In this document: positions 36,197 to 45,084 of the stretch, piece after piece
Position numbering within the stretch: position 1 is the first letter of the stretch
How the letters are laid out: each line of letters begins with the position of its first letter
DNA from: Bacteroidales bacterium
GTDB lineage: Bacteria; Bacteroidota; Bacteroidia; Bacteroidales; Lentimicrobiaceae
Assembly (NCBI GenBank): GCA_016788045.1
Contig: JAEUTG010000052.1
Location: 1-64,000, forward strand
Reading direction: 5' to 3'
DNA: 64,000 nucleotides
Notes under the pieces: generated by a model
Databases searched by the model: none
Told to the model about the DNA's origin: nothing
What the model saw: only the letters and a program-made list of their open reading frames with translations
Made by a program: the position numbers and the translations under genes

Positions 36197-39100
36197 ATGG
36201 CCAGAAAATTATTCCTCCTCCTGCTGTTTTCATCCGTATTGACGCAAGTTCTCAGGGCTGAGTGGGTTTCGCTCAACAGAAACAAAGCAGCAAATACACC
36301 CCCAAATGTTACCGTATTAAGCAGCGATAATCTGGGAACTACCTTCAAGGTCGAGCTTTCAGGATTTGAACTCAGCAATGTCAATGATAACGGCAGAACC
36401 TATCAGCACCTTGATTTAATGTCAGGCACATTTCTTTCAGAGAAAGGCAACCCGGCGTTACCGTTTATTGCCAACATCCTGGCTATCCCCGAGCAGGCAG
36501 ACCTTTCAATCGAGGTCATTGAAACCGGGTTTGTCCACAGTTTCAGCAATGTGCACATAGCTCCCGCAGTTCAGAGCCAATGGGAAGGAAAACCGGCCTC
36601 AGCAATGGTTGAAAATCCTGAAACGTATTTATCAAAAGGAATTTTTCCTGAGAACCTTGCTGCCGCAGACCCACCTTCTGTCTTCAGGGATTTCAGGATC
36701 GCCCGGGTTTCGGTATTCCCGGTCAGGTATCTTGCCTCAGCAAACGAGATCCGTGTTGCTGAATCGGTAACAATCCGGGTGAATTACAGCAAAGGATTGT
36801 CAGTTAACCCGAAATTAACTCCCAGAAAGAAAATTTCTCCTTCTTTTGGGAAAATCTACCGGAGTACCATCCTGAATTATGAAGAGATGCTTCAGATGCA
36901 ATACCGGGGAGTAGAAGAAGGACATGATGTGATGCTCTGTATCATGCCGGATAACTTCGTGACCAGTTTTCAGGCTTATGCAACCTGGAAAAGGCAGTCA
37001 GGTATTGACATTCACATTACAAAATTCAGCGATATCGGGGCAAATGCCACCAATCCGGCACCCATCAAAAATCACATAACCGATGCTTACAACAACTGGG
37101 AGAATCCACCAACTTACGTGCTGCTGGTTGGTGACGACGGTAAATTCCCCAAGAAGATCGCCACTTACCCTGATTACTCATTTCCGTGGGACGAGTATTT
37201 TGTAACCGTAGATGGTTCTGATTTTATGCCGGACATCATGGTGGGAAGGTTTACCAATGAGACCGATTTCACGCTGAAAGTTATGGTTAACAAGTTCAAG
37301 CAGTATGAAACAGCCCCTTATGTCAGCGATCCGGCCTGGTTTAAGAAGGGAGTGTGCTGTTCAAACAATGCTTACGCATCGCAGGTATACACCAAGCGGA
37401 TAGCAGCCAATCTGATGCTGAATGAAGGCGGGTTTACCAGTGTGGATACGCTGATGAGTGATGGCGATTTCTGGACAGGCACGCCTTGCACTTACGACCT
37501 GGAAGATGTGACCTCAGCCATAAATGAAGGGAGAAGTTACCTGAACTACCGCGGAGAAGGCTGGTCGTCAGGCTGGTCGGCCAACTGCTATAGTTTTCAG
37601 ACAACCGATGTTACCAGCCTTTCAAACGGGCAGAAAATGCCATTTGTAACGAGTATCGGATGTGGTGTCGCCATGTTTGATGCCAGTGAAGGTAACTGTT
37701 TTGGCGAAGAATGGGTTGAATCAGGAACCCTGACCTCCCCCAAGGGTGCTGCCTGTTTTATCGGGCCAACATCCAACACCCATACCACCTACAACAACTA
37801 TATCGACAGGGGAATCTATGTCGGGATGTTCCGCGAAGGCCTCGACACACCCGGTGAAGCTATGATGAGGGGTAAGCTGTACATGTACAATCAGTTCGGG
37901 CCATACGATTCTTACGTAGAATACCATTACAAGATCTACTGTATTCTGGGCGATCCAAGCATCCACATATGGAAAGACCTGCCCCAGCTTGTTACGTGTA
38001 ACTATCCTGCATCCATCAACGTTGGTGACAATCACCTGCAGATTGATGTTTCACATCTCTCATCCGGACAGCCGGTAAGCAATGCCCAGGTGTGTATTAC
38101 CGGTGCTGAATTATTTGCCACAGCCTATACCAACGAACAAGGGATTGCTGTTATCGACTGTGTTCCGGAAGATGAAGAAACACTCACCCTGATTGTCAGG
38201 GGGGGCAATGTGATTCCTTTCCAGGGACAAATCGTTGTAACAAGACCAACTGTACTGGTGATGCCTCAGAACAATCCGGCAACCGACGACCTGGATGGGA
38301 ACAACGACGGACTGTTAAACCCCGGGGAACTTTGTTCGATCAGTTATGTACTTAAAAACTGGGGAAGCGGAACCGCGTCCAACGTCCAGGGGGTGCTTAC
38401 CTTGCTGACACCGGAATTGGCCGAAGTCGTTACCACAAGCCCTGTTAATTTCGGGAATATTGCCCCGGGTAGCACAGGTTCAGGAAACCCCTTTCAGTTT
38501 CAAATCAAACCGGATTGTCCGGTTGGCGGAATCTTGAGATTCAACCTGCACATTACCAGCACCAGCGCATCATGGGATTACGTGTTTGAAACAAACGTAA
38601 ACGGGTGTGAACTGAAAATCAACCAGTCTGTTGTGCACGATTTCGGCTCTGATCATCCCGATTACAGGCTGAATCCGGGAGAAACGGCTGCCATTGTATT
38701 GCTGGTTGAAAACACCGGACTGGATGCGGCACCCGGCGTTACCGGGATTCTGAGTTGCAGCAGCCCACACGTTACCATTACCGATGAATTCGGTGTTTTC
38801 GGCACCCTGAGTGCGCAGGACACTGCAACCAATGAAATCAATTATTTCAAGATTATTGTTTCTACGGATTGCCCCATCGATACCATCATCGATTTTACAG
38901 TTGCTTTTACTACAAGCAATGGTCTTTATCCGTTCCAGACTGAAGGTACATTTTCAATCCCGGTTTCAAGGCTCACCCCATCTGATTATACCGGCCCGGA
39001 TGAATACGGTTATTATGCCTACGAGAATGGCGATTCATTTTACGATGAGACCCCGGTATATGACTGGATAGAAATCAACGGTATCGGAACCGCGCTCCCC

Positions 39101-39976
39101 GGTGTCAATGCATCAGAGTACACCAGAACTGTGAACCTGCCTTTCAGCTTCAGGTATTACGGTGTTGCCTACACCCAGATCCGGGTCAGTACCGATGGCT
39201 GGATTGCTTTCGGCTCAGGGAATCAGACCAATCCGGTAAATATTGAACTTCCGAATGACGACAACATCAACAACATGGTTGCAGTATTGTGGGACAACCT
39301 CTTCGATATGGATTTTGTCAACGGACAGATTTACACCTATCACGATCAGATCGGCAAACGCTTTATCGTAGAATGGGACATGGTTACGATAAATTCATCC
39401 GGTGATAAGGAAGGCTGGGCCAAGTTTGAGGTGATTTTACCGGATCCGGCATTTAACAGCACCCTTACGAACGATGGAGAAATCATAATACAATACCAGA
39501 GGGCCGACCTCACTTCAAGCTGCACCGTCGGTATTGAGAACAATGCTTTATATACCGGTATTCAGGTTGTTTACGACGATGTTTATGATCCCACCTCATC
39601 ACCTGTTGCAGAAGGCAGGGCCATTAAATTTACAACAGACCCTCCATTCGGAACCATCATAACCTCGATCGGAGATGACAAGATTACCGGGAATGGTACC
39701 GGAGATTTTCTGGAAGCTATTCAGCCAAATCCATTTATCAGCAGTACGATGATCAATTACCATTTGTCAGAACAGGGCAGTGTTTTCCTGGCAGTTTACA
39801 GTACAGACGGGAAATTGATAAAGATTCTCAAGGATGGGATGCAGGCCGCCGGAAAGCATTCAGTTGTATGGGATGGTACTGATAACCATGGGATTGATGC
39901 AGGCAGCGGACTTTATGTGATTCGGCTGAATACTCAGCATGATTTTACGGCCCTGAAGGTGGTCAGAACGAAATAA
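36197..39976 (+). CDS. C25 (gingipain-like) family protein with T9SS sorting domain, catalytic His replaced
   Basis: A 1,259-residue secreted protein. Signal peptide (FLLLLFSSVLTQVLRA), N-terminal propeptide-like region (to about 230), C25 peptidase fold (about 240-590), Ig-like and CARDB-like domains (about 590-930), a nidogen/beta-sandwich-like module (about 945-1150, with YDWIEINGIG and RYYGVAYTQIRVSTDGWI) and a FlgD/T9SS type A sorting domain (QPNPFISSTMINYHL ... SGLYVIRL). The catalytic Cys489 is kept in PFVTSIGCGVAMF, but at the catalytic His position, usually NYxGHG, the sequence is NYRGEG with Glu454. It may be inactive or use other chemistry. I start at the ATG at 36197; an upstream ATG at 36170 adds nine residues. 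It lies only 30 bp before pgsB. Confidence 0.88.
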   Translation: MARKLFLLLLFSSVLTQVLRAEWVSLNRNKAANTPPNVTVLSSDNLGTTFKVELSGFELSNVNDNGRTYQHLDLMSGTFLSEKGNPALPFIANILAIPEQADLSIEVIETGFVHSFSNVHIAPAVQSQWEGKPASAMVENPETYLSKGIFPENLAAADPPSVFRDFRIARVSVFPVRYLASANEIRVAESVTIRVNYSKGLSVNPKLTPRKKISPSFGKIYRSTILNYEEMLQMQYRGVEEGHDVMLCIMPDNFVTSFQAYATWKRQSGIDIHITKFSDIGANATNPAPIKNHITDAYNNWENPPTYVLLVGDDGKFPKKIATYPDYSFPWDEYFVTVDGSDFMPDIMVGRFTNETDFTLKVMVNKFKQYETAPYVSDPAWFKKGVCCSNNAYASQVYTKRIAANLMLNEGGFTSVDTLMSDGDFWTGTPCTYDLEDVTSAINEGRSYLNYRGEGWSSGWSANCYSFQTTDVTSLSNGQKMPFVTSIGCGVAMFDASEGNCFGEEWVESGTLTSPKGAACFIGPTSNTHTTYNNYIDRGIYVGMFREGLDTPGEAMMRGKLYMYNQFGPYDSYVEYHYKIYCILGDPSIHIWKDLPQLVTCNYPASINVGDNHLQIDVSHLSSGQPVSNAQVCITGAELFATAYTNEQGIAVIDCVPEDEETLTLIVRGGNVIPFQGQIVVTRPTVLVMPQNNPATDDLDGNNDGLLNPGELCSISYVLKNWGSGTASNVQGVLTLLTPELAEVVTTSPVNFGNIAPGSTGSGNPFQFQIKPDCPVGGILRFNLHITSTSASWDYVFETNVNGCELKINQSVVHDFGSDHPDYRLNPGETAAIVLLVENTGLDAAPGVTGILSCSSPHVTITDEFGVFGTLSAQDTATNEINYFKIIVSTDCPIDTIIDFTVAFTTSNGLYPFQTEGTFSIPVSRLTPSDYTGPDEYGYYAYENGDSFYDETPVYDWIEINGIGTALPGVNASEYTRTVNLPFSFRYYGVAYTQIRVSTDGWIAFGSGNQTNPVNIELPNDDNINNMVAVLWDNLFDMDFVNGQIYTYHDQIGKRFIVEWDMVTINSSGDKEGWAKFEVILPDPAFNSTLTNDGEIIIQYQRADLTSSCTVGIENNALYTGIQVVYDDVYDPTSSPVAEGRAIKFTTDPPFGTIITSIGDDKITGNGTGDFLEAIQPNPFISSTMINYHLSEQGSVFLAVYSTDGKLIKILKDGMQAAGKHSVVWDGTDNHGIDAGSGLYVIRLNTQHDFTALKVVRTK

Positions 39977-40006
39977 ACTTCAAGGTCTGAATTCTCCATC
40001 AGTGTC

Positions 40007-41191
40007 ATGTACAGTTCCTACGTTATTCTATCTGTAATTTTTGTGATTATTGTTGCAGGCATTTTTGAGTTTTTCCGGCATCAGAACCGGATCAATTCAA
40101 TCCCTGTAAGAATTCATGTTAACGGCACGAGGGGAAAATCGAGTGTAACCCGCTTGATTGGTGCAGGATTAAGGGCAGGTGGAATCAACTGTATTACAAA
40201 AGTAACCGGAACCTTTCCCAGGCTGATACTGGAAGATGGAACGGAAACCTACATTCACCGTAAGTCATCGGCCAACATCATTGAACAGCTGTCGATTGTG
40301 AAGTATGCTGCTTCGCACAAGGCTGGTGCGCTGGTCATGGAGTGTATGGCCCTGCAACCCATTTATCAGTCAATCACTGAAAACAAAATGATCCATTCCA
40401 ACATAGGGGTAATGACCAATGTACGGCTCGACCACATTGAGATCATGGGCAGGACCTTGCCTGAAATCGCCGAATGTATGGGCAGGACAATCCCACGGGG
40501 AGAGCATCTGTTTTCATCCGAAAACGTTATACCTGATGTGCTGCAGAAAATCGCGGATAAGAAAAAAACCGAAACACATTTTATTGACCCTCAAACGGTT
40601 AGTCAGGATGAGATGAACGGTTTCTCCTATATTGAACACCGCGAAAATGTTTCACTGGCCCTTGCTGTATGCCTGCATCTTGGAATATCCCGCGAAACAG
40701 CACTGAAAGGAATGTACGAAGCCGTTCCCGACGCGGGTGTATTGACCAGAACTCAGGTAAATGCCGCAGATAGGGTCTTGTTTTTTTACAATGTATTTGC
40801 TGCCAATGATCCCGATTCATCCCTGCTGATCTGGCGTAAGATCCGCGATGAGGGAGGACTGGAAGGCACCAGGATTGTTTTGCTGAATACGCGCCAGGAT
40901 CGGCTTGACAGGGCGCGGCAATTATCTGCAATGATTGCTGCGAAGATTGGTGATGAGACCGATTTTCTGATACTGATGGGTGAATCTGGGGAAGTTGTGG
41001 AAAGCATGTGTGTGGGTTACGGATTTCCCAAAAAGAAGATCATCAACCTTGGATTTACTGGTCCTGAAAAAGTCTTTGATACTGTAATCTCCATTACCCA
41101 GGATACCTCTACCGTTTTTGCAATTGGCAATATGGGGGGTATGGGTGCCTCCACCGTTGAGTTTTTTGAACACAAAAGCAAATTTTTATGA
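40007..41191 (+). CDS. pgsB: Poly-gamma-glutamate synthase subunit PgsB/CapB
   Basis: A 394-residue Mur-ligase-like amide ligase. A membrane anchor (VILSVIFVIIVAGIFEFF) is followed by the ATP-binding P-loop HVNGTRGKSSVTRLIGAGL, then KVTGTFPRLI and VMTNVRLDHIEIMGRT, all characteristic of PgsB/CapB, which activates the growing chain with ATP and adds glutamate. Length is that of the family. The stop codon overlaps the pgsC start (ATGA), so the two are translationally coupled. The start is 30 bp after the C25 gene, so that gene may share the transcript. Cytoplasmic side of the inner membrane. Confidence 0.93.
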   Translation: MYSSYVILSVIFVIIVAGIFEFFRHQNRINSIPVRIHVNGTRGKSSVTRLIGAGLRAGGINCITKVTGTFPRLILEDGTETYIHRKSSANIIEQLSIVKYAASHKAGALVMECMALQPIYQSITENKMIHSNIGVMTNVRLDHIEIMGRTLPEIAECMGRTIPRGEHLFSSENVIPDVLQKIADKKKTETHFIDPQTVSQDEMNGFSYIEHRENVSLALAVCLHLGISRETALKGMYEAVPDAGVLTRTQVNAADRVLFFYNVFAANDPDSSLLIWRKIRDEGGLEGTRIVLLNTRQDRLDRARQLSAMIAAKIGDETDFLILMGESGEVVESMCVGYGFPKKKIINLGFTGPEKVFDTVISITQDTSTVFAIGNMGGMGASTVEFFEHKSKFL

Positions 41192-41640
41192 TTGAACTTG
41201 CCATCACACTCGGACTGATTCTCAGTTTGCTTTCCTATGAAGTCTTCGGATTGGCGGCCGGTGGTATTGTTGTACCCGGTTACATCGCCCTGCAGCTTTC
41301 ACATCCCGACCGGTTCATAGGAACACTTGCGGTGGCTTTGGTTACATTCCTGGTAATTAAAGCTTTGGGGCAATACACTTTTCTGTATGGCAGGCGCCAG
41401 ATGGTGCTCAGCCTGCTGATTGGTTGTCTGCTCGCCAATTTCTCACGGGAATTTCTCACCGTCAATATCTCAGCAACTACCATGGAATTGCAGGCCGTTG
41501 GCTGGGTAATTCCCGGCTTACTGGCCCACTGGTTTGCAAAGCAGGGTATTTTTAAAACCATCAGTGTGCTGTTTGTTTCTTCAGTACTTGTCAGGTTGAT
41601 CATCATCCTGCTTTTTGCAGGAGCATTACTTCCTGAATAA
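41188..41640 (+). CDS. pgsC: Poly-gamma-glutamate synthesis membrane protein PgsC/CapC
   Basis: A 150-residue integral membrane protein with about five hydrophobic segments, of the exact size of PgsC/CapC. The N-terminal IELAITLGLILSLLSYEVFG and AAGGIVVPGYIALQL are the family's most conserved stretches. PgsC forms the membrane part of the ligase with PgsB and may help pass the chain across the inner membrane. It overlaps pgsB by 4 bp and is followed 16 bp later by pgsW. Confidence 0.92.
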   Translation: MIELAITLGLILSLLSYEVFGLAAGGIVVPGYIALQLSHPDRFIGTLAVALVTFLVIKALGQYTFLYGRRQMVLSLLIGCLLANFSREFLTVNISATTMELQAVGWVIPGLLAHWFAKQGIFKTISVLFVSSVLVRLIIILLFAGALLPE

Positions 41641-41656
41641 TCCAAAATCAGCGGGC

Positions 41657-42814
41657 ATGTTAATCAACAGGGCTAAATCCAATATTGTACTGGGGCTGAT
41701 CGGCCTTTTGTCGCTGTTTGCTTTTATTGCGGTTGAAAACAGCAAAAAAGAGGTCAAACAACAGTGGTACACTGAAAAACTGAAAGCCGCACGTCTGTCG
41801 CAGGAGGCTGCTGCCTGCCTGAAAGGATACAGGCTTCAGGAAGGCGTTTTCATTGAAGAGGTCAACGATCCGAATCAAACCGCGCTCATCGGGCAGGAAT
41901 ATACCCAGATAACCACCGACCGGGGATATATTGAAGCCAAACTGTCGTCTTTAAACCCAAACTTTGCAGCCGTTATCGTACAATACCTGAAAGATGCCGG
42001 GCTTGAGGAAAATGATCAGGTAGCCGTTGCATTTACTGGATCCTTCCCGGCAATGAACATATCGGTGATGGCAGCCATTGAAGTTCTGAAACTGAACCCT
42101 GTCATTATCTCGTCAGTAGGATCATCAAACTTCGGAGCCAATGACCCGTTTTTTACCTGGCTTGACATGGAATCGGTTCTTTTCAATTCCGGGATTTTTC
42201 ACCATAAATCAGTGGCTGCTTCCATCGGAGGCGGGTCCGATGCCGGGACCGGTCTGAGCCCTGAAGGCCGGGAGCTTATTCTGAAAGCAATTGAACGTAA
42301 CGGTGCTGAACTGATTCGGGAAGACCATCTTGAAAAAAGCATTCAGAAACGCATGAAGTTGTATGAACTGCACAGCAAAGGAAAGGCAATAAAAGCATAC
42401 ATCAATGTCGGAGGAGGTATTGCCAGCCTCGGTCACACCGTTAATTCAGGACTGATACCCACCGGACTGGTGAGAAAACTGCCTTCGAGAAATTTCCCGG
42501 TCCGCGGTGTCATCGTGAAAATGGGGCAAAAAGGTATTCCGATCATTCAACTCGTTAACATCAAAGAAATGCTGAAACAGTACGACCTGCCCTTCAACCC
42601 GGTACCGTTGCCTGAGCCGGGGCAGGGAGGAATCTTTATCAGTAAGAAATATGATCTCTGGGTTACTTCGGTTTCAACGTTCATCCTGCTTGTTGTGATC
42701 TTGTTCATCTATCTGGCTGAAAGAAAAGTTCACAGGCTTGGAACCGATGTTGTACCTTCAACTGTAATTTCACCCCACGATAAACGCGGAAATGATGCAG
42801 GAATGGAAATTTAA
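41657..42814 (+). CDS. pgsW: Poly-gamma-glutamate system protein PgsW
   Basis: A 385-residue protein with a single membrane helix at each end (NIVLGLIGLLSLFAFIAV near 10-27, and VSTFILLVVILFIYLA near 345-360), giving a large soluble domain between them. Landmarks are VAFTGSFPAMNISVMAAIEV, ISSVGSSNFGANDP, SIGGGSDAGTGLSPEGREL and NVGGGIASLGHTVNSGLIPT, glycine-rich loops which look like a nucleotide- or sugar-binding domain. I recognise the family as the poly-gamma-glutamate system protein PgsW, which accompanies pgsBC in some bacteria in place of PgsA; its biochemical role is not known to me. Start is the ATG at 41657; the upstream extension begins with TTG and overlaps pgsC. Confidence 0.88.
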   Translation: MLINRAKSNIVLGLIGLLSLFAFIAVENSKKEVKQQWYTEKLKAARLSQEAAACLKGYRLQEGVFIEEVNDPNQTALIGQEYTQITTDRGYIEAKLSSLNPNFAAVIVQYLKDAGLEENDQVAVAFTGSFPAMNISVMAAIEVLKLNPVIISSVGSSNFGANDPFFTWLDMESVLFNSGIFHHKSVAASIGGGSDAGTGLSPEGRELILKAIERNGAELIREDHLEKSIQKRMKLYELHSKGKAIKAYINVGGGIASLGHTVNSGLIPTGLVRKLPSRNFPVRGVIVKMGQKGIPIIQLVNIKEMLKQYDLPFNPVPLPEPGQGGIFISKKYDLWVTSVSTFILLVVILFIYLAERKVHRLGTDVVPSTVISPHDKRGNDAGMEI

Positions 42815-42867
42815 GCCTTTGCCGGAAATCAGATTCAGCATTCGTTGCCACTGCTTCTGACAATCCT

Positions 42868-42894
42868 CATAAGGCTGACCTGCGCCAGCTTATG
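42868..42894 (+). other. Hairpin between pgsW and the next gene
   Basis: CATAAGGCTG (42868-42877) pairs with CAGCTTATG (42886-42894), with one bulged G, around an 8-nt loop. No T-run follows, so it is more likely an RNA-processing or stabilising structure than a terminator, if it has a role at all. Confidence 0.3.
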
Positions 42895-42942
42895 GATGTC
42901 TAAGCAAATCAAATGATTAAAATACCTCAACCAACAACACTG

Positions 42943-43866
42943 ATGAAAAAAAATCAAATTCTGCTGGTAACTTTTCTGTTAATGGCTGCAGTGACTTTCT
43001 CACAAGCAAAACCAAAACACAGATACCTTAAGCCTCTGAATGCAGTAAAAGGCGTTACCGTGATCATCGATGGAAAATCAAAGGATTATTACCCGCTTCA
43101 TCAGACGACACTGACCGAAATAAATCTGACCGGCCCGGGAAAGCTCAAGGTTCTGACACGTTGCAGATTTTCACCTGGTCAGACAGGCAAAGCAAAATAT
43201 GAAATCTATTATGTGGTTGACGGAGGCAAACCAGCACTTTTCAAAGCTGCAAATGTTTCCAGATCTATTGAAGCGGCTTACCTCAAAGGCGCTGATGGCG
43301 TCCCTGGTCAGCTGCGTGAATTTGAAATTGAACTTGGACCCGGCCAGCACAACATCTCGTTCAGGGTCGGCAAAAACAAGTCGCCGGTAGCTGCGAGGTA
43401 TGCTTTCACGCCAGCAAAAAGTAAAAAGCAGGAATGGATCGCCATGAGTCCGGCCAATCCATTTGAAATTGTGGAACTGGTTGCTAAAGAGGGTGTCCTG
43501 AGTTATTTCAGGTTTTCGCCCGAACTCCCGCTCAGAGTTACCCTGAACGGCCCTACAGAACTGCAGGTGCTTACAAGGGCTGAATTCAGCTACAATATGC
43601 GGGGAGCAATCCATTACCGGGTGCAGGTTAAACTGGATGGAAAGATCATCAATACTTACCAGTTAAGCAGCAGGAAGTCGGAAACCACTACCTACAAAAA
43701 CAACAGCCAGCTGATTCCGGGAAAAGGCAATGAATTTGTGATTCTTGTCCCCAAAGGAAAACACACCATAGAACTTATACCGCTCGACAAGGACAAGAAT
43801 ACTATTTTGGGGCGGTTTATGATACCGGCCGGCAATGTGAAGCCATCAAAACAACCTGGTAAGTAA
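42943..43866 (+). CDS. Exported protein with an internal duplication, in the PGA cluster
   Basis: A 307-residue exported protein with a signal peptide (ILLVTFLLMAAVTFSQ). I do not recognise the family. It contains two similar halves: about 45-150 (LTGPGKLKVLTRCRFS ... KYEIYYVVDGG ... GQLREFEIELGPGQHNISFR) and about 185-295 (LNGPTELQVLTRAEFS ... HYRVQVKLDGK ... GKGNEFVILVPKGKHTIELI). Each looks like an Ig/CBM-type beta-sandwich. Such a periplasmic, basic, two-domain protein lying between pgsW and an outer-membrane barrel could bind the anionic polymer or bridge to the barrel; this is inference. The alternative ATG at 42913 adds ten residues. No membrane segment besides the signal. Confidence 0.75.
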   Translation: MKKNQILLVTFLLMAAVTFSQAKPKHRYLKPLNAVKGVTVIIDGKSKDYYPLHQTTLTEINLTGPGKLKVLTRCRFSPGQTGKAKYEIYYVVDGGKPALFKAANVSRSIEAAYLKGADGVPGQLREFEIELGPGQHNISFRVGKNKSPVAARYAFTPAKSKKQEWIAMSPANPFEIVELVAKEGVLSYFRFSPELPLRVTLNGPTELQVLTRAEFSYNMRGAIHYRVQVKLDGKIINTYQLSSRKSETTTYKNNSQLIPGKGNEFVILVPKGKHTIELIPLDKDKNTILGRFMIPAGNVKPSKQPGK

Positions 43867-43892
43867 CTCCTAATCCGCAGTAAAGCCTGTTT

Positions 43893-45035
43893 ATGAAACA
43901 ATTCAGATCAATCTTCAATTCAGGGATTTTGTATGCAATGGTGGCTTGCCTGTTTTTACTGAAGCCGTCCATTGTTTCGTCAGCTCCTCCGCCGGAGTCC
44001 GCAAAGAAAACCAAACCGGTGCTGAATCTGTCTTTCGGATTAAAATCAATGTATGATGACAATATTCTGAAATATTCCGATGAATATATCAGGCGTTTTC
44101 TGAATCAGGAAGACAATGGCCGTTTCAGGATTGAAACCTATGATGATGTCGTGTTGATACCGGAAATCAATCTGGATGCCACATTTCGCCTTATCAAAAG
44201 GCTGAACACCACCCTGAACGCTGAATACAGACTAAACAGTTTCATTGTTAACCATGTGAAAAGCCGAAGCTATATCGCGTTCGGTGTAAGGCAATACTTT
44301 ACCAGAAAGGCAAGTTTTAAATTATCCTACAGCTACATTCCTGATTTCTACATCAGACACTTCAGGGACGATGACTGGGTAGACGCAATCGGCTATACTT
44401 CAGAGAGTTTCAAGCCCTTTTCATTTTCGAAAAATGATTACAACTTCGAAGTTCAGCATACACTCCTGAAAAAAACACGCCTCCGTTACACGCTGGAATA
44501 TGCACAGTATTATTACAATCAGCACTTCACCGAATATGACTGCAACAACATCGGGTTTGACATAAACCTCAGACAATCAATCAGTAAACGTCTGAAAGCG
44601 GAAGTAGGATTTACCTACACTCAATCAAAGGCAAAAGGGTATGATGAGCCCGGAGAATCCCGTTTACTGTCTGACGATTCTGATGGCTCGTACAATGATA
44701 ATTTATTCCTGATCAGGGCATTGATTAACATGCCCGACATCGGAAAACTCAGGAACCGGCTGGATGTCAGATGCGAAACCGGGCTCAGGTATTTTACTTC
44801 CGGGAAACTGCCGGATCAGGATAAACTCCATGTCGGCCGGACTGACCATAACCTTTTGGTGGGCGGATCCTATGAGATTGATTTGTCGGGATCCATGGAA
44901 CTGGCATTGTTCTACAACTGGGTTCATCGCAGGTCTGATACTGAAATCGGGGCAAATAAATCCCTGATCTCTATGGAGAAGGACTACGATCAGCACCAGA
45001 TCGGACTTTCATTTATCTATAAAATTAAATTGTAA
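43893..45035 (+). CDS. Outer-membrane beta-barrel protein in the PGA cluster
   Basis: A 380-residue protein with a signal peptide (MVACLFLLKPSIVSSA). The mature part is made of amphipathic strands with alternating aromatic residues (LNLSFGLKSMYDDNILKY, TLNAEYRLNSFIVNHVK, FKLSYSYIPDFYIRHF, LRYTLEYAQYYYNQHF, HQIGLSFIYKIKL) and ends in a strand typical of barrel insertion. I do not recognise a named family. It starts 26 bp after the preceding gene, so it is probably co-transcribed. In a Gram-negative cell, a polymer made at the inner membrane needs an outer-membrane exit; this barrel is the natural candidate in the cluster, though nothing in the sequence proves it. Confidence 0.75.
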   Translation: MKQFRSIFNSGILYAMVACLFLLKPSIVSSAPPPESAKKTKPVLNLSFGLKSMYDDNILKYSDEYIRRFLNQEDNGRFRIETYDDVVLIPEINLDATFRLIKRLNTTLNAEYRLNSFIVNHVKSRSYIAFGVRQYFTRKASFKLSYSYIPDFYIRHFRDDDWVDAIGYTSESFKPFSFSKNDYNFEVQHTLLKKTRLRYTLEYAQYYYNQHFTEYDCNNIGFDINLRQSISKRLKAEVGFTYTQSKAKGYDEPGESRLLSDDSDGSYNDNLFLIRALINMPDIGKLRNRLDVRCETGLRYFTSGKLPDQDKLHVGRTDHNLLVGGSYEIDLSGSMELALFYNWVHRRSDTEIGANKSLISMEKDYDQHQIGLSFIYKIKL

Positions 45036-45084
45036 TTCTTTTTCAAACAGGGATTTATTAATCCGGAAAACCAAAAGTTAAACC

